A DNA stretch of 34,937 nucleotides from an uncultured Spartobacteria bacterium (lineage in GTDB: Bacteria; Verrucomicrobiota; Verrucomicrobiia; Chthoniobacterales; UBA6821). Below, in pieces: positions 1 to 6,850 of this stretch; position 1 is the first letter of the stretch, and each line of letters starts with the position of its first letter. The stretch is from the NCBI GenBank assembly GCA_903847935.1, contig CAINEX010000119.1:1-34937 (forward strand), written 5' to 3'. The notes below the pieces were generated by a model. The model was not told the origin of the DNA, searched no databases, and worked only from the letters and a program-made list of their open reading frames with translations. A program made the translations under genes and the position numbers.

Positions 1-591
1 AAGTGTCGGGACCAAAGTAAAAGACTCTCCAAGGTTTTTCAGTTTTTCGTGGCGAGAGGGACGGTGAAGCCAAAGTGCCAGGGGTGTGATCCAGAGGATA
101 ACCCCGGAAATATGAAGGATCCCGTAACGCAGCAGAACAAAAGCCAACAGGATCAGTAGAAGATCACGGTAATCAGTCACCGCTTTTTTTCCGATCTCAA
201 GAAGGGTTCCTCCAATAATGGCGCAGACAGCGGCTCCGGCACCAGCTGCTACAGCGACTACCCAAGAAACCTTATGAAAATGAATGAAGGTGCTGCCAAT
301 AACGAGAGCAATAAGGAACGAGGGCAGGATCATCGCCACGGCCACAACAAGCGCTCCTAGGATCCCCCTCACCCGATGACCGACATGAACGGCCAACCCG
401 AAGGTGCTGTCCGGCTGAGGAAGAAACTCCGCAAGGGCAAAGCTCTCAAGGAACTCCTCTTCCGAGATCAGTTTACGACGTTGAACGACCTGACGACGCA
501 TGTGGCCTGCTGCTCCCTGAACGGTGGTCAGGGCAATTAGGAAGAAATACCAAGCCAACTTGAGAAGTGAGATTTTTGAACCAAGTTTCAC
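1..591 (-). CDS. ChrA-type chromate transporter family protein, partial (cut by left edge)
   Basis: My own translation of the minus strand from GTG 591 stays open to the window edge, giving about 197 residues. It resembles the N-terminal half of the CHR family, inner-membrane anion transporters best known for chromate efflux. The segment RRKLISEEEFLESFALAEFL followed by PQPDS matches the family pattern of a positively charged loop, then L(S/T)EEEF, then an LxPGP-like turn. A long hydrophobic stretch with VRGILGALV and ILPSFLIALV follows. Family members usually have a glycine-rich FGGG motif in the first helix; here it reads TTVQGAAGHM, so substrate specificity is uncertain. The frame is open upstream to about 673, so a GTG near 624 is an alternative start. 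The gap of 116 bases from the cupin gene leaves co-transcription open. Confidence 0.72.
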   Translation of the reverse strand, partial: MKLGSKISLLKLAWYFFLIALTTVQGAAGHMRRQVVQRRKLISEEEFLESFALAEFLPQPDSTFGLAVHVGHRVRGILGALVVAVAMILPSFLIALVIGSTFIHFHKVSWVVAVAAGAGAAVCAIIGGTLLEIGKKAVTDYRDLLLILLAFVLLRYGILHISGVILWITPLALWLHRPSRHEKLKNLGESFTLVPTL

Positions 592-707
592 ATCTGAATC
601 ATCTGCTGAACTCTCATGAAAATTCACCTCATTACTCTTGGTGCTACCTTGGTTCGTGTCATCAAAATAATGGTGACTTTATTTCCCTCATCTCCTGAAT
701 CACCTAC

Positions 708-1028
708 TCACCCAGTGTGAAGAGCCAACCAGACAGAATCAATAGAGGTGAGTTTTACACGGTGTCTGCAATGAGGGGGAATCAGAAGATAATCCCCCGC
801 CTTGAGATTGAGATTCTCATCTCCCTCAAAGGTCAGGATTCCAGTCCCCTTAAGTAGCAGCACCCACTCGGCATCCAGCTGATCATACCAGAAATCCTTA
901 TCACTGCAGTGTCCCTTGGACACAATCGACTCCAACCGAAAGGAGGCACCCTCCAGAAGTGTGTGAAACTCTTCAGGTCCTTCAGGCGCATAAGCTTCTG
1001 CAAATAGGTTGCGGACAACGGGGATCAT
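708..1028 (-). CDS. Small single-domain cupin protein
   Basis: This 106-residue protein has a cupin_2-type beta-barrel pattern. Motif 1 is degenerate: the usual metal-binding HxH is replaced by the stretch DQLDAEWVLLLKG, which keeps the glutamate and the glycine turn. Motif 2 is recognisable as GDYLLIPPHCRHRV, with two histidines. Metal binding is therefore uncertain, and the protein could be a binding or regulatory cupin instead of an enzyme. Its ATG overlaps the stop of the acyltransferase gene by 4 bases (ATGA, 1025-1028), so it is almost certainly co-translated with the two lipid acyltransferase genes. No specific function is assigned. Confidence 0.8.
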   Translation of the reverse strand: MIPVVRNLFAEAYAPEGPEEFHTLLEGASFRLESIVSKGHCSDKDFWYDQLDAEWVLLLKGTGILTFEGDENLNLKAGDYLLIPPHCRHRVKLTSIDSVWLALHTG

Positions 1029-1774
1029 GGGAGTGAATGATGAATCTCTGAAACTTCCAAGTGAATGAGTTTTGCCTCACTTTTTCTATCAGTCAGCAGA
1101 TCTCGCGTGGGACCGAGCGCGAGTCTGGCTCTGAATGATTTCTTGGAGAGGAGATTGATAAGATGGGAAATCAGCGTCAAATCTCCCCAGTAGGCAATTT
1201 CTCGGCCGACATCCCCATCACTAAGCTCATATCCAATCGCAGCAGGCGTGATCGGACAACCTGTGCGGATGGCTGATTCAAAAAGGGAACTGCGGAAAGG
1301 AAGAACTGTAGACCCATCCGAACTTGTTCCCTCCGGAAAGAGAACCACGGGGTAGCCCTTACTAAGGGGAGATTCCATCTCACGAAGCTGCGCTGCGACT
1401 TTGGTAGGTTCCTGCCGACTGACAAAAATAGTTCCCGCACGAGAGGCGAGCCAACCGAAGACCGGCCAGTCCTGCACATCGCTCTTGGCAACAAAGATAG
1501 CAGGGCAGAGGGAACCAATGACCAAGATGTCGACATATCCGAGATGATTGCAGGCGATGAGTCCACGTGTTGGCATGACACCCGAAACGGTGACATTGCA
1601 ATGGAGAAGAGCGAGAAAGCGTCGGCTCATCCACTGCATCCAAACGATCCTTGCATCCACGGCATATTGCCCTCCTCGGCTCAAAAACCAACTCAGTGCC
1701 ACCATACCGGAAGCAATCACCCATCCCAAATGAGCAAGGCGAATTGCTACGCGTGGGAGTGCCCTTGTTTTCAC
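1025..1774 (-). CDS. 1-acyl-glycerol-3-phosphate acyltransferase family protein (PlsC/OlsA-like)
   Basis: The protein transfers an acyl chain to a lyso-lipid at the inner membrane. The PlsC catalytic motif NHxxxxD is present as NHLGYVD (residues 76-82), and the second block is FPEGTSSDG (146-154). One or two hydrophobic helices lie near residues 16-31. I chose GTG 1774 because its GTGA overlaps the TGA of the OlsB-like gene, giving 249 residues. A longer ATG start at 1852 would read 26 extra residues inside the upstream gene. Because it directly follows an OlsB-like gene, the likely substrate is lyso-ornithine lipid (the OlsA role). Lysophosphatidate is the alternative, since the family cannot be split by motif alone. 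Confidence 0.88.
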   Translation of the reverse strand: MKTRALPRVAIRLAHLGWVIASGMVALSWFLSRGGQYAVDARIVWMQWMSRRFLALLHCNVTVSGVMPTRGLIACNHLGYVDILVIGSLCPAIFVAKSDVQDWPVFGWLASRAGTIFVSRQEPTKVAAQLREMESPLSKGYPVVLFPEGTSSDGSTVLPFRSSLFESAIRTGCPITPAAIGYELSDGDVGREIAYWGDLTLISHLINLLSKKSFRARLALGPTRDLLTDRKSEAKLIHLEVSEIHHSLP

Positions 1775-2532
1775 GTTGGATCCTTGGTGACCTTCAGTCC
1801 ATTGGGACGTTCGAGAAAGCGTTCCGTGGCAATCGGGGATCCGTTCTGGCAATCAAGGATCGTGAGGAAGTCGATCGTTCCGAATTCCCGGTCAATGGCG
1901 GGCTCCCCGCAAATCTTGGCCCCCACCCCGAGGTAGGCACGAAGTAGTTTGGGTGGAGGCGGGCAGGGTGAAACTGGTGCCGCGTCAGGAAGGATGTAGT
2001 CGGCAAGCGGCCTGGTAAGAAATGGTGGCTCGGCAAGGACTCTATCCTTGGCGAACTTAAGGTACATGGCCTGTCCCAAAGCAGGATCCAGTGAGGAGAG
2101 TGAGCTGCAGCCGATCATGTAGCGGGCACCGTGCTTCAGGACGTAGCGTACGATCTCCTTCCAGAGCAGGCTGATGACGATGATGCTACGGTGGTCACGG
2201 TGGACGCAGGCCCGTCCTAGTTCGATCAAAGACTCCTGAAAGGGGGCGAACGGGGTAAAATCGAATTCCCTTGCACAATAGAAACCGATGTTTTTAGCGG
2301 CTTTCGCACCACTCTGCATCCGGTACGTCCCGACCACGGAACCGGAGCCCTGCTCAATAATGATGAGATGATCACAGACTGCATCGAACTCATCCTCATC
2401 GACCCCAGCGGCATGGGAAGATTGCAATCCCTCATTCATCTCGAGATTAAAGATTTCGTAGCGGAGCCTCAGGGCGTCCCGAACCTCTTCGGGTGAATCT
2501 GCAAGGCGGACCGTGTAGCTGTTTCTAAACAT
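1771..2532 (-). CDS. olsB: OlsB-like L-ornithine N-alpha-acyltransferase (GNAT fold)
   Basis: This 253-residue protein matches the OlsB/'hemolysin-like' acyltransferase family, which makes the amide-linked 3-hydroxyacyl chain of lyso-ornithine lipid from acyl-ACP. Visible family features are LRYEIFNLEMNEGL near residues 23-36, DEDEFDAVCDHLII near 45-58, VVGTYRM near 66-72, and ELGRACVHRDHRS near 104-116. The C-terminal block has PPKLLRAYLGVGAKICGEPA, then IDFLTILD. It is the first gene of a tightly overlapped minus-strand set with the PlsC-like and cupin genes. Known OlsB-OlsA pairs make ornithine lipids in two steps, so the pairing supports the call. Other amino acids, such as lysine or glutamine, are used by some relatives. 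Confidence 0.85.
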   Translation of the reverse strand: MFRNSYTVRLADSPEEVRDALRLRYEIFNLEMNEGLQSSHAAGVDEDEFDAVCDHLIIIEQGSGSVVGTYRMQSGAKAAKNIGFYCAREFDFTPFAPFQESLIELGRACVHRDHRSIIVISLLWKEIVRYVLKHGARYMIGCSSLSSLDPALGQAMYLKFAKDRVLAEPPFLTRPLADYILPDAAPVSPCPPPPKLLRAYLGVGAKICGEPAIDREFGTIDFLTILDCQNGSPIATERFLERPNGLKVTKDPT

Positions 2533-2613
2533 CTTTATACTGTTGGAGAGGTCGGAAATCTTCTTTCAACTCAATGTCCTGTTGTCTACTCAAATCCGTA
2601 CAAGTTTCCCTCG
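2533..2613. promoter_or_regulatory. Divergent intergenic region between the olsB set and the YHS-DoxX-DinB set
   Basis: These 81 bases are the only space from which both divergent sets could be transcribed, so promoters for both probably lie here. I see no convincing -35/-10 pair on either strand. A TATAAA on the minus strand (2539-2534) lies only 1-2 bases from the olsB ATG, too close to serve as its -10 box for that start. Confidence 0.35.
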
Positions 2614-3063
2614 ATGAAAAAACCCTCTTTGATCCTCGGCGCCTTTCTTGCACTGAGCCACCCTATCCCGGCTAAGACCTTGGTGAATGTTGACCGCAGC
2701 GGTGTCGGAATCCGGGGCTACGATCCGGTTGCATATTTCAAGGAGGGGAAGGCCGAAATGGGCCTATCTAAACATAGCAGTTCCGCCGATGGAGTGACTT
2801 ACCTATTTACTTCAACGGAAGACAAAGCGGAATTCGATGCTCATCCGCTAAAATATGCACCCAAGTTCGGGGGTTACTGCGCCTATGGTGTCTCCAGGGG
2901 ATCTCTGGTCGAAATCGATCCCTCCGCTTTCCAGATCGTGGATGGGCAACTCCTGCTTCAGTACAGCAAGGGGATCATGGAAAAGTTCAACAAAAACCAA
3001 TCTCTGTCGCTCCAAAAAGCAAAATCCAACTGGCCAATTCTTGTCGAGAAGAGGGGTAAATAA
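2614..3063 (+). CDS. Exported YHS-domain protein
   Basis: This 149-residue protein starts with a probable signal peptide (about residues 1-20, ending near PIPAKT). A YHS domain follows, with the characteristic RGYDPVAYFKEGKAEMG near 34-50, a YLFTS strand, a F-DAHPLKYAP segment and GGYCAYGVSRG near 86-96. YHS domains are small and often associated with metal binding or metal enzymes, and exported stand-alone versions are common but uncharacterised. The single cysteine in GGYCAYG is the family residue. It heads a plus-strand run with the DoxX-like and DinB-like genes. Function is unknown beyond the domain. Confidence 0.85.
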   Translation: MKKPSLILGAFLALSHPIPAKTLVNVDRSGVGIRGYDPVAYFKEGKAEMGLSKHSSSADGVTYLFTSTEDKAEFDAHPLKYAPKFGGYCAYGVSRGSLVEIDPSAFQIVDGQLLLQYSKGIMEKFNKNQSLSLQKAKSNWPILVEKRGK

Positions 3064-3108
3064 CGGCTTGGAAGCAGTGGAGCCTTTCTTCAAAGTTATC
3101 ACGATCTG

Positions 3109-3516
3109 ATGAAACCTCCCTCCTCCACAATAGCTCTCACAAGTTCCTGGTTCCTGCGGCTCACGGCGTCACTGATTCTGCTGCAGACACTCTATTTCAA
3201 ATTCAGCGCAGCTCCTGAATCGGTTTATATTTTCAACAAGGTGGGACTGGGGGCACCAGGGCGTATAGGATCCGGTATTGCCGAACTGATTGCAGCCATC
3301 CTTCTACTCATTCCATCCACCACATGGCTGGGTGCAGGGCTAGCCCTTGCCGTCATGGGGGGCGCCATCATGAGCCATCTGACAGTTTTGGGAATCGATG
3401 TCATGAATGATCATGGGGAACTCTTCTGCCTCGCTCTGATCGTGGCACTCTGCTCGTCAGTTCTGCTCCTCCTGAACCGCCGATCAATCCCACTCATAGG
3501 AAAGTTGCTCCCCTGA
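3109..3516 (+). CDS. DoxX-like family membrane protein
   Basis: This 135-residue protein has about four hydrophobic helices (near residues 14-30, 54-70, 74-92 and 105-122). The sequence YFKFSAAPESVYIFNKVGL, followed by GRIGSGIAELIAAILLLIP, matches the DoxX-like family pattern of a first helix, a short loop, and a glycine-rich second helix. Family members are small inner-membrane proteins of mostly unknown role, some linked to redox or sulfur metabolism. The stop overlaps the next gene by one base (TGATG, 3514-3518), which suggests translational coupling to the DinB-like gene. Confidence 0.8.
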   Translation: MKPPSSTIALTSSWFLRLTASLILLQTLYFKFSAAPESVYIFNKVGLGAPGRIGSGIAELIAAILLLIPSTTWLGAGLALAVMGGAIMSHLTVLGIDVMNDHGELFCLALIVALCSSVLLLLNRRSIPLIGKLLP

Positions 3517-4046
3517 TGAGTCACTGGATGTTGCTTCCAGCCCTGCAGGAGGTACTCGAGCAAGGGTTAACCCTTCTTAAGACCATTGACGATGCTGCCT
3601 ACAAGGCCAAGCTAACGGTCGCTTCCGACGCCTCCGTGGGGGCACACTACCGTCATTGTCTGGATCATTTCAGCAGTCTCTTGGGTGGCATTCCCTTGGG
3701 AACCATCGATTACGATACCCGCAAACGTGATCCCCAGCTAGAAACGGATCGCAGAACCGCTGCTGAAATGACCCTTTCCCTCCAAAGGATGGCAGGAAAA
3801 TTGGAGGAGACCAGCCTGAGTGATCCCATCCGGATCCGATGTAAGATTTCCTATGCGAGTGATTTGGTACCGCTGCTTCACTCCCGACTCGATCGGGAAA
3901 TCATGTTCTGTATCTCCCACGCGATCCATCACTATGCCCTGATCGGCATGATGTGCCGACTTCTCGAGGTTCCCCTCCCTGATGGTTTCGGAGTGGCTCC
4001 ATCGACCGTTAAATATCAGCGGGAAATGGCTCACATCAGAGCCTGA
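3516..4046 (+). CDS. DinB-like four-helix-bundle protein
   Basis: This 176-residue protein has the DinB/YfiT-type layout. An early helix contains HYRHCLDHF (near residues 44-52) and a late helix contains EIMFCISHAIHHYALIG (near 128-144). The histidines in these helices match the usual trio of metal ligands. The C-terminal end reads VAPSTVKYQ, typical of a DinB-like subgroup I associate with NRDE neighbours in several phyla. The superfamily includes thiol-dependent transferases using bacillithiol or mycothiol, but many members have unknown substrates. It overlaps the DoxX-like gene and precedes the DedA/ATP-grasp fusion by 22 bases. Confidence 0.78.
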   Translation: MSHWMLLPALQEVLEQGLTLLKTIDDAAYKAKLTVASDASVGAHYRHCLDHFSSLLGGIPLGTIDYDTRKRDPQLETDRRTAAEMTLSLQRMAGKLEETSLSDPIRIRCKISYASDLVPLLHSRLDREIMFCISHAIHHYALIGMMCRLLEVPLPDGFGVAPSTVKYQREMAHIRA

Positions 4047-4068
4047 TCAGTATCAGGCATCCGGACCG

Positions 4069-5673
4069 ATGGACCAAGGAATCTGGTATCTTGGAGGCCT
4101 CTTCCTACTGACATTCCTCTCCGAGGATGCAGCCGTCATTGCGGGGGGCATTGCGGCTAGTGAAAAAACCGGGGCGTGGCTTCCGGTGTTCCTGACCATT
4201 TTTCTCGGCGTCTGGGCAGGTGATATCGGGATCTATCTCTTGGCACGTTTCTTTGGTCGCCCTCTGGTGGATCGGTTATGGGGTGCAAAACGAAGGATGG
4301 AGAAAGGTGTCGAACGAGGTGAGGAGTGGTTCCACCGATACGGATTTGTGGCTCTCTTGCTCTGTCGTGTGGTTCCGGGAATGAGACTCCCCACTTATAT
4401 TTCGGCAGGATTACTGAAGATGCCATCTTCCTCCTTTACCTTTCTGACGGGAATCTTTGCTCTCGGTTGGATCCTCCTGATCTTCTGGGTGGTTGAGCTT
4501 TTGGGGAAAGCAGCACCTGGATTTCTTCAACAGATCCGATCGCATCTGTGGTGGACGGCGCTGGCAGTGATGCTCTGCGTTGGCATCCTGAAACTCTTGG
4601 AGTGGGCCTTTAAATGCTTCTCACGCACCGGTCGTCCATGGCTCTGGCTGCAGTGGGAATTCTGGCCGGCATGGATCTTCTACATCCCGGTCGCGCTGAA
4701 TTACCTTCGTCTGGCGCTATGGTACCGTGGACTAATACTCCCCACCTGTGCCAACCCAAGCATGCCGAGCGGTGGACTCATCGGTGAGTCGAAATACGTC
4801 ACCCTAAGCGAACTGCAGGCATCCTCTCCGGAATTTGTCGCAACGACATTTCTCTTGGAGGGTGGAACCGAGAGAATGTCCGAACTAGAGAAGATCCTGA
4901 ATGCGGGGGAACTCTCCTACCCGATCGTTCTAAAACCTGATGTAGGTCAGCGCGGCGATGGATTCAAGGTGATCCGCTCACCCGATGCCGCACAGGCCTA
5001 CCTCTCGGAGGTTTCAAACCCTATTGTTGTTCAACGCTATATTCCCGGCCCCCATGAGGCAGGGATATTCTATTACCGACTTCCGGGTGAAAGCAGTGGG
5101 CATATTCTAGCCATCACCGAGAAGCTATTCCCCATCGTGACAGGTGATGGTCGGAGCACTCTGGAGGAATTGATTCTGGGTGATCAGCGTGCCTCCATCA
5201 TTGCCGAGACCTACCTGCACAGATTTGAGAAGGAACGCAGTAGGATTTTCCCAGTCGGGGAACACGTTCGCCTTGTGGAGGCTGGAAACCATGCCCAAGG
5301 ATGCATTTTCAAAGATGGCATGCACCTCTGGAGCGACCAACTCGAGACGTGTATCGATACGATCTCCAGACGGATCAATGGATTCTTCATTGGCCGATAC
5401 GATCTCCGCTACAGCGATCCGGAACTTCTTCGGACAGGGCAATCCTTTCAGATCTTGGAACTCAATGGAGCCTCAGCAGAGGCCACGAGCGCTTATGACG
5501 CCTCAAAATCGTTGATTCAGTCCTATGCTCTTCTCTTTAAGCAATGGGATCTGGTCTTTCAAATCGGGTTTCGCAACAGGTCTCTCGGGCATAAGCCCGA
5601 ATCACTCGTAAAGATTCTCTCCGAGTGGTCCGATTATCGGCAAAATAGCCGAAACTATCCCACCGCAGACTGA
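4069..5673 (+). CDS. DedA/VTT membrane domain fused to an ATP-grasp ligase-like domain
   Basis: From ATG 4069 the protein has 534 residues. Residues 1-185 form a DedA/SNARE-associated membrane domain. It shows the acidic early motif FLSEDAAVIAGG, the GDIGIYLLARFFGRP motif and the later R-VPGMRLPTYISAGLLKM motif. DedA proteins include lipid flippases. After a linker with WEFWPAWIFYIPV, an ATP-grasp fold occupies about 235-515. It has the nucleotide lysine in IVLKPDVGQRGDG (K289), VVQRYIPGPHEAG, a TGDGRSTLEELI block like that of amino-acid ligases, and metal-binding residues in RYDLR and LELNGAS (E464). The protein probably links an amine to a carboxylate near the membrane, but the substrate is unknown. 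An in-frame ATG at 3982 would read inside the DinB gene, so I reject it. Confidence 0.85.
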   Translation: MDQGIWYLGGLFLLTFLSEDAAVIAGGIAASEKTGAWLPVFLTIFLGVWAGDIGIYLLARFFGRPLVDRLWGAKRRMEKGVERGEEWFHRYGFVALLLCRVVPGMRLPTYISAGLLKMPSSSFTFLTGIFALGWILLIFWVVELLGKAAPGFLQQIRSHLWWTALAVMLCVGILKLLEWAFKCFSRTGRPWLWLQWEFWPAWIFYIPVALNYLRLALWYRGLILPTCANPSMPSGGLIGESKYVTLSELQASSPEFVATTFLLEGGTERMSELEKILNAGELSYPIVLKPDVGQRGDGFKVIRSPDAAQAYLSEVSNPIVVQRYIPGPHEAGIFYYRLPGESSGHILAITEKLFPIVTGDGRSTLEELILGDQRASIIAETYLHRFEKERSRIFPVGEHVRLVEAGNHAQGCIFKDGMHLWSDQLETCIDTISRRINGFFIGRYDLRYSDPELLRTGQSFQILELNGASAEATSAYDASKSLIQSYALLFKQWDLVFQIGFRNRSLGHKPESLVKILSEWSDYRQNSRNYPTAD

Positions 5674-5697
5674 TCCACGAATCTCACGCCGACTCAG

Positions 5698-6414
5698 ATG
5701 TGCACCCTCTCTTTTACCCCTGATTCAGGAGGCTTTCATCTACTCATGAACAGGGACGAACAGCGCAGTCGTCCTATCGCTCTTCCACCAAAGGAGCACA
5801 CCTGTGGAGCTCTTTCCTCAATCTATCCTAGCGAGCCCTCAGGGGGAACCTGGATTGGAATCAATCAGCATGGACTGACACTTGCACTGATCAATTGGTA
5901 CTCAACGCCTCAACTTCAAGAGGCACCTGCCTTCAGCAGGGGAGCAATCATTCCGAAATTACTCGTAATGGCCTCTGTATCAAAAATGGAAGAGGAACTT
6001 CATCAACTTCCCCTCGCCCAACTCAATCCCTTTCGACTCATTCTTGTTTCCTCTCGAGATCAATCCCTTCACGAATTCCGTTCGGATAGCGTGACATGCC
6101 AGAAACTTTTATTCCCGTGGGCAAGAACCCATTGGTTCTCTTCCGGCTTTCAAGAAGCGGAAGTCATGCGGATCCGGGGGCAAACTTGTGAGAAGGAATC
6201 AGGTCCCGATTCCCTAGCCCTGCTCCGGAATCTGCATTCCTCCCATGCGCCCGAAAAAGGACCATTTTCCATATGCATGCACCGTGAGGATGCATGCACC
6301 ATTAGCTACACTGAAATCAGTGCGGCGAACGACCTAGCAACCTTGTCATATTATGATTCGTCACCCTGCAAGGAAGTCAAACCGACGGTCGCTACTCTAA
6401 AACTATTTCCCTGA
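5698..6414 (+). CDS. NRDE family protein (TANGO2-like)
   Basis: This 238-residue protein starts MCTLSFTPDSGGFHLLMNRDEQRSR in sense. That is the MC-T start and the NRDE motif that define the family (residues 18-21). The conserved segments GGTWIGINQHGLTLALINW (50-68) and SRGAIIP (about 81-87) follow. The cysteine at position 2 suggests an Ntn-hydrolase-like fold, with the nucleophile exposed after methionine removal, but no bacterial substrate is established. Eukaryotic TANGO2 is linked to lipid, CoA or haem handling. The gene lies 24 bases after the DedA/ATP-grasp gene and ends the plus-strand run. Confidence 0.87.
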   Translation: MCTLSFTPDSGGFHLLMNRDEQRSRPIALPPKEHTCGALSSIYPSEPSGGTWIGINQHGLTLALINWYSTPQLQEAPAFSRGAIIPKLLVMASVSKMEEELHQLPLAQLNPFRLILVSSRDQSLHEFRSDSVTCQKLLFPWARTHWFSSGFQEAEVMRIRGQTCEKESGPDSLALLRNLHSSHAPEKGPFSICMHREDACTISYTEISAANDLATLSYYDSSPCKEVKPTVATLKLFP

Positions 6415-6469
6415 TTCGGATAACGATGAGCCAAGGGTAAGTAGAGGCTACATCAGGTCATCTAAAAAG

Positions 6470-6545
6470 TGGTAGCGCGTACGGGATTCGAACCCGTGCG
6501 CCAGCCTTGAGAGGGCTGTGTCCTAACCGACTAGACGAACGCGCC
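6470..6545 (-). tRNA. tRNA-Glu (anticodon CUC), CCA encoded
   Basis: The reverse complement folds as a 76-base tRNA. The acceptor is GGCGCGT against ACGCGCT, the D arm holds GTCTAGTCGGTTAGGACAC, the anticodon stem is CAGCC/GGCTG around the loop CTCTCAA, and the T arm reads ACGGGTTCGAATCCCGT. The anticodon is CTC, which reads the glutamate codon GAG. The 3' CCA is encoded (6472-6470). The first acceptor pair is G1-U72 with A73, not the usual G-C. A run of T follows the 3' end on the minus strand. The tRNA sits between two convergently placed plus-strand genes with no obvious link to either. Confidence 0.96.
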
Positions 6546-6615
6546 ATGCAGCCAAGTAAACTGATTGATTCCGTGCATGCTGGCAAGTGGAGAAATGAGG
6601 TGTTATCTTGCAACC

Positions 6616-6843
6616 ATGGTTCTTTACATTAAGAGAGGTTGCCCATGGTGCGTCGAGGCGGAGGCGTGGTTAAGCAAACACGGCGTTAAACACAGCTCTG
6701 TTGACGTGCTCTCAAACAGGGATGCCTTTGCCGAAATGATCAGAATATCAGGCCAATCCAAGGCCCCTGTACTGGTGGATGATAAGGATAATGTCCTAGC
6801 CGACTTCGGTGTGGAGGAGTTACCGGACTTCCTTCAACGATAA
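6616..6843 (+). CDS. Glutaredoxin-like protein
   Basis: From ATG 6616 the protein has 75 residues, the length of a minimal glutaredoxin fold. It starts VLYIKRGCPWCVEAEAWL, with the CPWC active site at residues 9-12, a KHGV loop, an SVDVLSN strand, and a cis-proline segment KAPVLVDD. The GG of classical glutaredoxins is replaced by ADFGVEEL. It should act as a small cytosolic dithiol reductant or mixed-disulfide reductase. Upstream in-frame ATGs at 6565 and 6598 exist, but they add residues not typical of the fold. It converges with trpD, with 7 bases between the stops. Confidence 0.86.
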   Translation: MVLYIKRGCPWCVEAEAWLSKHGVKHSSVDVLSNRDAFAEMIRISGQSKAPVLVDDKDNVLADFGVEELPDFLQR

Positions 6844-6850
6844 CGGACCA

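Noticed and set aside
1544-1936. Plus-strand frames opposite the OlsA-like and OlsB-like genes
   Set aside because: They are antisense to two well-supported genes and show no domain.
2534-2539. TATAAA on the minus strand as a -10 box for olsB
   Set aside because: It is only one or two bases from the ATG, which would put the transcript start inside the coding region.
3982-4068. Upstream ATG for the DedA/ATP-grasp gene
   Set aside because: It lies inside the DinB-like gene in another frame, and the added residues are not part of a DedA domain.
6441-6451. GTAG-AGG-CTAC hairpin as a terminator between NRDE and the tRNA
   Set aside because: The stem is only four pairs and the following A/T run is weak and displaced.
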